This document shows, piece after piece, positions 16,273 through 23,116 of a stretch of 24,256 nucleotides of DNA. The notes beneath the pieces were generated by a model that had not been told where the DNA came from, made no database searches, and saw only the letters and a list, made by a program, of their open reading frames with translations. The translations under genes were made by a program, and so were the position numbers. Each line of letters opens with the position of its first letter. Within the stretch, counting starts at the first letter, position 1. Origin of the DNA: an uncultured Collinsella sp. (GTDB taxonomy: Bacteria > Actinomycetota > Coriobacteriia > Coriobacteriales > Coriobacteriaceae); contig CABSDO010000018.1 in the NCBI GenBank assembly GCA_902476475.1, positions 1 to 24,256 of the forward strand. Direction: 5' to 3'.

Positions 16273-16936
16273 GACGTACCCCGTCTACTACCTCGAGGAC
16301 GCAATGAACAACCTTGGCGACTGCTTTGACTATGCCGTGAACGACTATGGAGCGGAAGGGTCCGAGATCGCTGAGCTCTTTTGCCTGAGCGGCGTAGCTC
16401 GCGAGTTTGAGCGCGGCAACGCATGGGTCGTATCGGGAAAATCAGGTGTTGAGCTGTTCGCACTTATCGCCGAAAGGTCGGGATATCAAAGCGGGTCTAT
16501 ACCGGACCGCACCTATCGTTTTGAGAAGACGCCGGAGTATTGGACGGGCTGGATATTGGCATATCTGCAATGGCGTCTGGGCGAGTCTTTCGAAGACCTG
16601 CTGCATGCCGTTCCGTTCGATGCGCTGTGCAATATGTATTACCCCTGGCACGAAGCCTCAGAGGAGCGTGTGGCGCGTCTTGTTTGCGATATAGCGAAGA
16701 AAACACCTCGTCAAACCAAACTGGCGCTAGCAAGGAAGAGGCTTAAGAAAACCCAGCAAGACCTGGCATACGAATCGGGCGTATCACTCCGCTCAATCCA
16801 AATGTACGAGCAGCGCCAGAGAAACATCAATGAAGCTTCGGTAACAAGCGTAAGAGCCATAGCAAAAGCCCTCCACTGCAACATCGAAGATCTCCTAGAG
16901 CCAGTCTTCGAATACAAAGAAACCAGCGCAGCCTAA
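16238..16936 (+). CDS. XRE-type HTH protein paired with the DUF3990-like gene (probable antitoxin/repressor)
   Basis: The product is 232 aa from the ATG at 16238, which has GGGGAGG 10 nt upstream; a TTG at 16229 would add three residues and sits too close to that site. The N-terminal two thirds is an unrecognised domain (PVYYLEDAMNNLGDCFDYAV, then FCLSGVAREFERGNAWVVSGKSG). The C-terminal part, about residues 155-222, is a Cro/C1-type helix-turn-helix (KKTQQDLAYESGVSLRSIQM followed by EQRQRNINEASVTSVRAIAKAL). It overlaps the upstream gene and probably neutralises its product while repressing the operon through the ATCAC-N4-GTGAT sites at 15526-15568. The long N-terminal domain is unusual for a simple antitoxin and may be the toxin-contacting part. 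Codon use in the 3' part (CTA, ACA, AGC-rich) differs from neighbouring genes. Confidence 0.75.
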   Translation: MIQELTSCGPSRTYPVYYLEDAMNNLGDCFDYAVNDYGAEGSEIAELFCLSGVAREFERGNAWVVSGKSGVELFALIAERSGYQSGSIPDRTYRFEKTPEYWTGWILAYLQWRLGESFEDLLHAVPFDALCNMYYPWHEASEERVARLVCDIAKKTPRQTKLALARKRLKKTQQDLAYESGVSLRSIQMYEQRQRNINEASVTSVRAIAKALHCNIEDLLEPVFEYKETSAA

Positions 16937-16951
16937 AAGAGATGCAAGCCG

Positions 16952-16983
16952 CTGATTGCTCAAGATGCACTTCGAGCAATCAG
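16952..16983. repeat. 10-bp inverted repeat after the XRE gene
   Basis: CTGATTGCTC (16952-16961) pairs with GAGCAATCAG (16974-16983), with a 12-nt loop. It starts 15 nt after the stop codon. There is no T-run, so it is more likely a message-end structure or binding site than a terminator. Confidence 0.5.
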
Positions 16984-17054
16984 AACAGCGAAGCCGGCTG
17001 TCTCGTTGGAGCGTGCAGGCCTTGTTGATATTTAAATCCGCTTTCATATTGAAA

Positions 17055-17091
17055 TGCCCCGCCAAGCTAAAGTGCTCGGCGGGGCAATTTT
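17055..17091 (+). terminator. Terminator of the DUF3990/XRE operon
   Basis: A 13-bp stem with one mismatch (17055-17067 with 17074-17086), GC-rich (TGCCCCGCC arm), is followed by ATTTTGATT. It lies 118 nt after the XRE gene. The complementary strand carries only TTC-rich sequence upstream of the stem, so it serves the plus strand best. Confidence 0.65.
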
Positions 17092-17167
17092 GATTGACGA
17101 TGCTGCCAGGGGTTGAGTTTTAATATGTCGCGAGTAAGAGGCGTCTGAATTTAGTAATCAAAGAAAA

Positions 17168-18181
17168 TTATTCAATTCGAGCGCTTAGCCAGTACTCTCC
17201 ATTCGAAGCTACGATTGCGTACGTAATTCCATTTTTGACAGTTGGCGTATCTACGCAGGCAGCACCAACTTCCTTGGCGTCTGAAAACGAAAGTGTTGGA
17301 TCGATTGCTTGTATAGTTGCCAATGCTGTCGCCGCGGCATAGTCGGAGTTTTCGAAGTACATGACTATGTTTTTGAAGCAGTTTTCGGATCCAAGATAGC
17401 TGAGTAGCACCGGGTTACTCGAGTCCGAAAAGAAGCCTCCAATACCGGCAATCTTTGAACCGTTTTTGATCTGAAGTTCGAGTCCCATGCCGCTATCGTC
17501 TAGTTCGTAATCCGCATTCATGCTGCTGCAATTGGGGATATCGGAGAATTCCTCGTTAAGTCGATCAATAAAGCCTTCAGGTGAAATTGAAAACTTTCCG
17601 TCGCCAAGAAAAGATGTGATTTCCTTCTCGTTGCGGGTGTCAACGACCTCTCCGCATCTCTCGCATTCTCGTATTTCCTTTGAAGTGGCATCTACGTAGT
17701 CGACTTCTTTGGTCCACGAGCCCGGTTGGTGTCCGAGTGGCTCCCCTTTCGTTTCGCCGCAACGCTGGCAGGTCTTCGGTGTCGTACAAGTTGCTTCTTC
17801 CCATTCGTGCCCGAGAGGTTCTCCCTCGGTTTTGCCGCAACTTTTGCATACACGGAGGCTAGTGCAGGTTGCATTGGCCCATAGCTTGTGGCTACAAAAC
17901 AATTGAGGAAACAGCATGGGCAAACTGAAGATGATGACAACTGCCACGGCAGCTGCGATTGCCGCTCGTTTTTTATTGCCTAATTTATGAATGGCCCGCG
18001 TTAGAAGTGAGTCGTTTTCTTCATTTTTGCGTGCGCCGTCATCTTCGTTTGATGGCGGATTTTCAGAGGAGGGGGTGCCGCTAGCACCATCAGAAAACTG
18101 CTCGGCTTTGAAATCCGGCTTCCGCTCGTCGGACTTGCTGAGTGCCTTTTCCTCGTCGGGCTCCTTCATCTCGTCATTCAT
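17168..18181 (-). CDS. Single-pass membrane protein with CxxCG...GxPLGH repeats
   Basis: This 337-aa protein of unknown function starts with a long acidic, Ser/Pro-rich segment (residues 1-65), then a membrane helix at about 72-92 (AAIAAAVAVVIIFSLPMLF). It continues with three Cys-rich units: 96-125 (CSHKLW.ATCTSLRVCKSCGKTEGEPLGH), 126-151 (ATCTTPKTCQRCGETKGEPLGH) and a diverged one to about 182 ending CERCG. Units of this kind, with CxxCG pairs and a closing LGH, recur in surface proteins of gut Actinomycetota and Firmicutes and probably bind zinc. The C-terminal 150 residues form a further soluble domain without a recognised family. The ATG at 18181 follows GGAAGGAG. It is transcribed divergently from the small XRE gene, with a shared operator between them. 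A longer in-frame extension to 18370 would run through the promoter region and is not supported. Confidence 0.75.
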   Translation of the reverse strand: MNDEMKEPDEEKALSKSDERKPDFKAEQFSDGASGTPSSENPPSNEDDGARKNEENDSLLTRAIHKLGNKKRAAIAAAVAVVIIFSLPMLFPQLFCSHKLWANATCTSLRVCKSCGKTEGEPLGHEWEEATCTTPKTCQRCGETKGEPLGHQPGSWTKEVDYVDATSKEIRECERCGEVVDTRNEKEITSFLGDGKFSISPEGFIDRLNEEFSDIPNCSSMNADYELDDSGMGLELQIKNGSKIAGIGGFFSDSSNPVLLSYLGSENCFKNIVMYFENSDYAAATALATIQAIDPTLSFSDAKEVGAACVDTPTVKNGITYAIVASNGEYWLSARIE

Positions 18182-18226
18182 GTTTATCGAGGCTCCTTCC
18201 TCGCTATGAATCTGCGATGGGCATTT

Positions 18227-18280
18227 TTGATAAGCGGAATGGCTGGTGACATAAATATATCCCAGTTTGGGATATATCAA
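18227..18280. promoter_or_regulatory. Divergent promoters over a TATATCCCA palindrome
   Basis: ATATATCCCA (18255-18264) and TGGGATATAT (18268-18277) are perfect complements around GTT. For the plus strand, TTGATA (18227-18232) and CATAAA (18250-18255), 17 nt apart, place the transcript start inside the palindrome. For the minus strand, TTGATA (18280-18275) and TATTTA (18257-18252), 17 nt apart, have the palindrome exactly in the spacer. Binding by the neighbouring XRE protein would silence both genes. Confidence 0.55.
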
Positions 18281-18281
18281 A

Positions 18282-18545
18282 ATGGAATATAGCGTAAACG
18301 GCATGAACGTTGATGCTAACAGGACATGCGGAAAATGCCTTTCCCAGATTCGTCGGGAGCAAGGTATCACTCAGGTTGAACTCGCAAAGAAACTGGGGGT
18401 ACCTCAATCGTTCATCTCAAAGGTCGAGACCGGGGAACGCAGCCTTAGGGTTTATGAGCAGTTTGTCTATGCGGACGCACTCGGAATTACTGTTGAGACG
18501 CTAGTACGTAAACTTGGGGCTGTTTTGAGTAGCGAAGATAATTAG
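18282..18545 (+). CDS. Small XRE-family transcriptional regulator
   Basis: This 87-aa protein consists almost entirely of a Cro/C1-type helix-turn-helix domain: CLSQIRREQGITQVELAKKL, then GVPQSFISKVETGERSLRVY and a closing helix pair ending LGITVETLVRKLG. It has no sensor domain. It is divergent from the Cys-rich membrane protein, and a palindrome covering both promoters lies immediately upstream, so it probably regulates itself and that gene. The start is uncertain: ATG 18282 and ATG 18303 both lack a ribosome site, and if the predicted promoter is right the transcript leader is only about 20 nt, so initiation may be leaderless-like. Homologous small XRE proteins occur both as phage-type repressors and as antitoxins. 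Confidence 0.8.
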   Translation: MEYSVNGMNVDANRTCGKCLSQIRREQGITQVELAKKLGVPQSFISKVETGERSLRVYEQFVYADALGITVETLVRKLGAVLSSEDN

Positions 18546-18706
18546 ATGACGTCACGTATCGATCATCAATTAGAAATTAAAACAGAGCTATAAGGCGAAT
18601 GAGATGCTGGGAAGTGCGCCTTTATCAAATAGAAGCCAAAAAATCAGCCCGGCGACTTTCCAGAGCGTAGGTTCCTGTAGCCGCTGCCAGCGAAGTTAAC
18701 GTAGGA

Positions 18707-18825
18707 GAGGCCAGGGACTTTGCCCCCAAATCTTTCCGCAGGACGGCAGGCCCCCCGCCGCACGAAGTGCGCAGCGGGGGTCCTGCCATGTCCGAGGACG
18801 ATTTGGGGGCAAAGCCCCTGGCCTC
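18707..18825 (-). repeat. Nested palindromic element, copy B
   Basis: The outer inverted repeat is 26 bp with one mismatch (18707-18732 with 18800-18825). The inner stem is 14 bp with one mismatch (18745-18758 with 18774-18787), closed by a CGCAC-GAA-GTGCG tip (18759-18771). Read on the minus strand, the 12-nt linkers are GTCCTCGGACAT (18799-18788) and GTCCTGCGGAAA (18744-18733), almost identical to copy A although the stems differ entirely in sequence. In that orientation the element starts 24 nt after the thrB stop codon. The 300-bp gap between the XRE gene and thrB contains nothing else recognisable. Confidence 0.9.
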
Positions 18826-18849
18826 CCCGGCGGGTATACGGGACGGCGA

Positions 18850-19731
18850 CTACAGGTATTCGATCTGGGCGCCTTCCGTGTCGCACGTCAGAATATGCGT
18901 GTCACACTTGGGGAACTGCTCACGCAGCTTGACCTGCAGGAACTTTGCCACGATGGTGTCGTCAGTCACGGCCATGAGGGTCGAGCCGGAGCCACTGATC
19001 CAGATGGTCTTGGCGCCTCCGTTAAGGCAGGTGTCGCGCACGGCGTTGTAGTCGGGGATGAGGCGGCGGCGATAGGGCTCCTGGATGCGGTCGTCGTTGG
19101 CGGCGGCAATCAGGTCCAGATCGCCGGTCTCCAGGCCGCGCGTCATACCGGCGATGCGGCCCATCTGCCACACGGCGGTGGAGAGCGGAATCTCCTGCGG
19201 CACGACCTTGCGCGCCTCGCTCGTATGTACCTCGTAGGGCGGAATCACGGTAATAAAACGCAAGCGATCGCTTACCTCGTAGCGCAGGCACTGGGGAAGC
19301 GAATCGGTCGGCGTAAAGGAGCAGACGGCGCCGCCCAGGATAGCGGGGGCGACGTTATCGGGATGCCCTTCGACCTCGGTGGCAATGCGGACGAGCTCGG
19401 CGCGGTCGACGGTGTGGCCCGTCAGCGCGGCGGCCGCCATGATGCCGGCGACAACGCAGGTGGAGCTTGAGCCCAGGCCGCGGGCGACGGGCACGTCGGT
19501 CTGAATGTCGATAGCGACGGGGAAGGCCGGCTCGCCCCATGCGGCCAGTGCATCCACAAAGCTCACGTAGACCAGGTTATTTTCGTTTTGGAACTCCTGG
19601 GGGCAGCCCGTGATGGTGAGCTTGTCGGCGCGCTCGAAGGTGAAGTGCGAGTAGAGGCTGACGGCCATGCCGAGGGTGTCGTAGCCGATGCCTAGGTTGG
19701 CGCTGGTTGCTGGGACGGTGATTTTGATCAT
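18850..19731 (-). CDS. thrB: Homoserine kinase
   Basis: This 293-aa cytoplasmic enzyme of the GHMP kinase family phosphorylates homoserine to O-phosphohomoserine, the last step before threonine synthase. The N-terminus MIKITVPATSANLGIGYDTLGMA is typical, and the ATP-binding motif PVARGLGSSSTCVVAG is at residues 81-96. EGHPDNVAPAILGG follows near 125-140, and a C-terminal SGSGSTLMAV completes the fold. The ATG at 19731 matches the family start and has AGGAGGA upstream at good spacing; a longer frame to 19803 runs into a palindromic element and is rejected. It is downstream of thrC on the same strand, but a terminator and a palindrome lie between, so co-transcription may be partial. Confidence 0.95.
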   Translation of the reverse strand: MIKITVPATSANLGIGYDTLGMAVSLYSHFTFERADKLTITGCPQEFQNENNLVYVSFVDALAAWGEPAFPVAIDIQTDVPVARGLGSSSTCVVAGIMAAAALTGHTVDRAELVRIATEVEGHPDNVAPAILGGAVCSFTPTDSLPQCLRYEVSDRLRFITVIPPYEVHTSEARKVVPQEIPLSTAVWQMGRIAGMTRGLETGDLDLIAAANDDRIQEPYRRRLIPDYNAVRDTCLNGGAKTIWISGSGSTLMAVTDDTIVAKFLQVKLREQFPKCDTHILTCDTEGAQIEYL

Positions 19732-19744
19732 GTGGGTCCTCCTG

Positions 19745-19857
19745 GGCGGGTCTGGCCGTTTAGTTCGCTGCTCGGGCAGTCCTGGCTCGCTCGGAAAGCA
19801 CATTAAGTGCTTTCCGGCTCGTGCGGAACTCGCGACGAACTAAACGGCCAGACCCGC
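19745..19857. repeat. Long palindromic element between thrC and thrB (different class)
   Basis: A perfect outer repeat of about 22 bp has its left arm at roughly 19745-19766 (ending CCGTTTAGTTCG) and its right arm at roughly 19836-19857. It encloses a 10-bp hairpin CGGAAAGCAC-ATTAA-GTGCTTTCCG at about 19790-19814. The linkers contain CTGCTCGGGCAG and GCTCGTGCGGAACTC and do not match the GTCCTCGGACAT family, although the plan (long outer stem, internal loop, inner stem) is the same. One arm ends just before the thrB ribosome site, so it is probably transcribed into the thrB leader. Arm boundaries are approximate to a base or two. Confidence 0.75.
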
Positions 19858-19885
19858 TCGCATGCTCGTCATCATCCCGAAAGCT

Positions 19886-19920
19886 AAATAAAAAGAAGGT
19901 GCGCCGGCTTCCGCCGGCGC
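19886..19920 (-). terminator. thrC terminator
   Basis: On the minus strand an 8-bp GC stem, GCGCCGGC with GCCGGCGC (19920-19913 with 19908-19901) and a 4-nt loop, is followed by ACC and a T-rich run TTCTTTTTATTT (19897-19886). It begins 13 nt after the thrC stop, a classical intrinsic terminator placed between thrC and thrB. Confidence 0.8.
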
Positions 19921-19932
19921 CTTATAAGGGGT

Positions 19933-21450
19933 TTAGTTGGTTGCCATCTTTTTTGCTGCAGACTCGACGTAGCTTGCCATCTCATCGACGTCGCAGACGT
20001 CTTCGAAACGGACGGGCTTGGACTCGAGCTCGGCGAGCTGGGTCGGGGCGACCGTGTTGGTGGCCTGCTCGAGTACACGCATAGCCTCAAAATCATCCTC
20101 GGGAACGTCGAGGCCCAGGGCGTCGCAGCAGGCGCGCGGGAACTTGTAGGGGCTGGCGGTCGAAAGCAGCACGCGGGCCTTGGCGCCCTCGGCGGGAGCG
20201 ACCTGCTCAAAGACGTGATAACCACAAGCGGTGTGCGGGTCGATTACGTAGCCGTTCGCATCCCAGCAGCTCTTGATGGCAGTGCGGACCTCGTCCTCGC
20301 TGGCCCAGCCGCAGCCAAAGACGCTCTGAATCTTGGCCAGCAGCTCGGCGGGCACCTCGTAGCGACCCGTCTGCGCCAGCTGCTCCATAAGGCCGGCAAC
20401 GAGCTCGCAGTCGCCATCGGACAGGAAGTACAGCATGCGCTCCAGGTTGGAGCTGATGAGGATGTCCATCGACGGCGAGATGGTCGTGAAGAACGGGCGG
20501 TTACGGTCGTAAACGCCGGTGGTCAGGAAGTCGGCAAGCACGTTGTTCTTGTCGCTCGCCACGACGAGCTTGGCGACGGGCAGACCCATACGCTTGGCAT
20601 AGTAGCCGGCCAGGATATCGCCAAAATTGCCGGTCGGTACGCAGAACTCCACGGCGTCGCCGGCCTCGATGGCGCCGGCGCGCAGCAGCTGCGCATAGGC
20701 GGCAAAGTAGTAGACGACCTGCGGTACCAGGCGGCCGACGTTGATGGAGTTGGCGCTCGAAAGCACCGTGCCGGCGGCCTCCAGGCGCTCGGCAAGCTCC
20801 TTATCGGCAAAGATGCGCTTGACGGCGCTCTGGGCGTCGTCAAAGTTGCCGCGGATGCCGCAGACGGCGACGTTGTCGCCCTCCTGCGTGGACATCTGCA
20901 GGTTCTGGACGCGGCTAACCTTGCCCTCGGGATAAAAGACGGTGATGCCCGTGCCCGGAGCGTCGGCAAAGCCGGCGAGTGCTGCCTTGCCCGTGTCGCC
21001 CGACGTGGCGGTGACGATCATGATGCGCTCGGCGCCGCCGTCCTTGGCGGAGGTGCGGGCCATGAGGCGGGGGAGCATCTGCAAGGCGACGTCCTTGAAG
21101 GCGCTCGTGGGGCCGCCAAAGAGCTCCATCACATAGGTCTGAGGGGCGTCAGCGCCCGGCGCAGCGTCGAGTTTGACGAGCGGCGTAACCTCCTCACTCG
21201 CGAACGTGCCGCGGTATGCCTCGTCGACACACGCCGAAATTTCTTCGGCCGTGTAATCATTCAGTAACATTCCCAACACATCTTGAGCGATTTCAAAGTA
21301 CGATTTATCTGCAAGCGAGCTGATATCGACCTGCTGGGTGCCGAGCTCGTCCGAGACAAACAAACCCCCGTCGGGAGCGATGCCGGTACGGATTGCCACC
21401 TTACTTGAGCACGATAAAGTGCGTCCTCGTGTACTATGATAAGTTCCCAT
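19933..21450 (-). CDS. thrC: Threonine synthase
   Basis: This 505-aa cytoplasmic PLP enzyme converts O-phosphohomoserine to threonine. The N-terminus MGTYHSTRGRTLSCSSKVAI and TGIAPDGGLFV are typical of the long threonine synthase class. The PLP lysine is Lys119 in FGGPTSAFKDVALQM; TATSGDTGKAALAGF (phosphate-binding) and the SANSINVGRLVPQ segment follow near residues 165 and 240. The ATG at 21450 is preceded by GAGGAG at good spacing; a longer frame to 21495 is not needed. It is divergent from lysC across 103 bp and precedes thrB on the same strand, so three aspartate-family steps meet here. Confidence 0.95.
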   Translation of the reverse strand: MGTYHSTRGRTLSCSSKVAIRTGIAPDGGLFVSDELGTQQVDISSLADKSYFEIAQDVLGMLLNDYTAEEISACVDEAYRGTFASEEVTPLVKLDAAPGADAPQTYVMELFGGPTSAFKDVALQMLPRLMARTSAKDGGAERIMIVTATSGDTGKAALAGFADAPGTGITVFYPEGKVSRVQNLQMSTQEGDNVAVCGIRGNFDDAQSAVKRIFADKELAERLEAAGTVLSSANSINVGRLVPQVVYYFAAYAQLLRAGAIEAGDAVEFCVPTGNFGDILAGYYAKRMGLPVAKLVVASDKNNVLADFLTTGVYDRNRPFFTTISPSMDILISSNLERMLYFLSDGDCELVAGLMEQLAQTGRYEVPAELLAKIQSVFGCGWASEDEVRTAIKSCWDANGYVIDPHTACGYHVFEQVAPAEGAKARVLLSTASPYKFPRACCDALGLDVPEDDFEAMRVLEQATNTVAPTQLAELESKPVRFEDVCDVDEMASYVESAAKKMATN

Positions 21451-21553
21451 ATAACACTGCTCCTCGGATGCCTTGGTCCCAATCGGTGACCCCATGGTAT
21501 CAGAGCGCGCAAAACAGGTTTGCAGAGGCTTTTAGAAAGGTAACCTCAAGCCC

Positions 21554-22942
21554 ATGATTAAGATTGCCAAGTTTGGCGGCTCGTCGGTCGCCGACGCCGA
21601 ACACTTCAAGAAGATTAAGGCCATCGTCGATGCCGACCCTGCCCGCCGTTTTGTGGTGGTTTCTGCCTGCGGCCGCCGCTTTAAGGGCGACACCAAGGTG
21701 ACCGACCTGCTCTACCTGGTTAACGCGCACGTTAAGTATCACGTTTCGTGCGAGGAACTGCTCGAGGACATTGGCCAGCGCTATTTTGATATCGCTGACG
21801 AGCTGGAGCTCACCTATCCCATCCGCGAGGAGTTTGCGGCCTTTGCCGAGCGCGCCCGCTCGGGCGGCTACTCTACCGAGGAGCTCGTGAGCCGTGGCGA
21901 GTACTTCACCGCTCGCCTGATGGCCGAGTACCTGGGCCTGCCGTTCCTGGACGCCGCGACGGTTGTGGCGTTCCATCACGACGGTACGCTCAGCATGAAC
22001 CGCACTTCCGAGCTGGTGCAGGAGTACGGTCAGCAGGGCGGCTTTGTTATGCCTGGCTTCTACGGCGCGACGCGTGAGGGCCAGATCAAGCTGCTCGACC
22101 GTGGCGGCGGCGATATTTCCGGCTCGATCCTGGCCAAGTGCCTGGGCGCCGACCTGTACGAGAACTGGACCGACGTCTCGGGCTTCTATTCTGCCGATCC
22201 GCGTATTGTTCCCGAGGCTCAGCCCATCGCCCGCGTTACCTACGAGGAGCTGCGCGAGCTTTCGTACATGGGTGCGAGCGTCCTGCACGAGGAGGCCGTG
22301 TTCCCCGTGCGCGAGGCTGGTATTCCGCTGGTCATCAAGAACACCAATGCGCCGCAGGACCCCGGCACCATCATTAGCGAGACGGCTGATGAGGGTGAGG
22401 CAGAGCCCATCATTACCGGCGTGACCGGCAAGCGCGGTTTTGTCGCCATCAACGTGGCCCGCGACCGCACCAAGCCCCGCGTTGGCTTTATGCGCCGTGC
22501 GCTTTCGGTGTTCGAGCGTTATGACGTTTCCGTCGAGCACATGCCCACCGGTGTCGACCGCTTTGGCGCCGTGGTGCAGGAGCAGGACGTTCACGATTCG
22601 CTGTACTCGCTCGTGGGCGACATTCAGCAGGAGGTCGAGCCGCTCGAGATCGAGGTTGTCGAGGGTCTGGCACTTATCGCGACCGTTGGCCGCAACCTGC
22701 GCGGTCGTGCCGGCATCTCTGGCCATCTGTTTGGCATGCTTGGCCAGGCCGGCGTGAGCGTGCGTATGATTTCGCAGAGCTGCGACGAGATCAACATCAT
22801 CATTGGCGTGGAGGAGAAGGACTTCGATCTGGCGATTCGGACCATTTACCGTGCCTTCTCCGATGAGAACGGCATTGTGAAGGTCTCCGACCTGGAGGCT
22901 TCCGCGCCGGTCGATCCTGCTCTGGCTGCGCTCCACAAGTAG
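21554..22942 (+). CDS. lysC: Aspartate kinase (monofunctional)
   Basis: This 462-aa cytoplasmic enzyme phosphorylates aspartate, the entry step to lysine, threonine and methionine. The N-terminal KFGGSSV (Lys6-Ser11) ATP-binding motif opens the amino-acid-kinase domain. The GFYGATREGQIKLLDRGGGD and SADPRIV stretches belong to the same domain, which ends near residue 290. Two ACT regulatory domains follow (about 300-375 and 380-455; GHLFGMLGQAGVSVRMISQS), so feedback inhibition by lysine and/or threonine is expected. The single long chain without an internal start fits the monofunctional class. AGAAAGG lies 13 nt before the ATG. It is followed by asd on the same strand after two hairpins. Confidence 0.95.
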   Translation: MIKIAKFGGSSVADAEHFKKIKAIVDADPARRFVVVSACGRRFKGDTKVTDLLYLVNAHVKYHVSCEELLEDIGQRYFDIADELELTYPIREEFAAFAERARSGGYSTEELVSRGEYFTARLMAEYLGLPFLDAATVVAFHHDGTLSMNRTSELVQEYGQQGGFVMPGFYGATREGQIKLLDRGGGDISGSILAKCLGADLYENWTDVSGFYSADPRIVPEAQPIARVTYEELRELSYMGASVLHEEAVFPVREAGIPLVIKNTNAPQDPGTIISETADEGEAEPIITGVTGKRGFVAINVARDRTKPRVGFMRRALSVFERYDVSVEHMPTGVDRFGAVVQEQDVHDSLYSLVGDIQQEVEPLEIEVVEGLALIATVGRNLRGRAGISGHLFGMLGQAGVSVRMISQSCDEINIIIGVEEKDFDLAIRTIYRAFSDENGIVKVSDLEASAPVDPALAALHK

Positions 22943-22954
22943 CTGCTATCTCGC

Positions 22955-22984
22955 TAGATTTTTGGGACTCGCCTCAAAAATCTA
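22955..22984 (+). terminator. First hairpin after lysC
   Basis: TAGATTTTTG (22955-22964) pairs perfectly with CAAAAATCTA (22975-22984) around a 10-nt loop, 12 nt after the lysC stop. It is A/T-rich without a following T-run, so by itself it is a weak terminator. Confidence 0.5.
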
Positions 22985-23015
22985 CGGCGGGGCGTTTCGT
23001 TTCGGTTTCGTTTCG

Positions 23016-23048
23016 ACGGGGCGGGTTTCGTGCCCGCCCCGTTCTTGT
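23016..23048 (+). terminator. Strong GC terminator between lysC and asd
   Basis: ACGGGGCGGG (23016-23025) pairs perfectly with CCCGCCCCGT (23033-23042), with loop TTTCGTG, followed by TCTTGT. The preceding 21 bases are four TTTCG units (22995-23015, one extra G). It would limit readthrough, so asd probably has its own promoter in the next 70 bases (an AATAAT-containing stretch at about 23060 is the only A/T-rich patch). Confidence 0.7.
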
Positions 23049-23116
23049 ATACACTGGCAACAATAATCGGCCTGCTTGGCGTGCGGGCGATAGCCACAAC
23101 CTTTAAAGGGGGAAGC

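Noticed and set aside
18182..18370. An N-terminal extension of the Cys-repeat membrane protein to 18370.
   Set aside because: It would cross the divergent promoter and the start of the XRE gene; ATG 18181 has a good ribosome site.
20215..21267. A 350-aa plus-strand frame opposite thrC.
   Set aside because: It lies antisense to a clear threonine synthase gene and shows no family motif.
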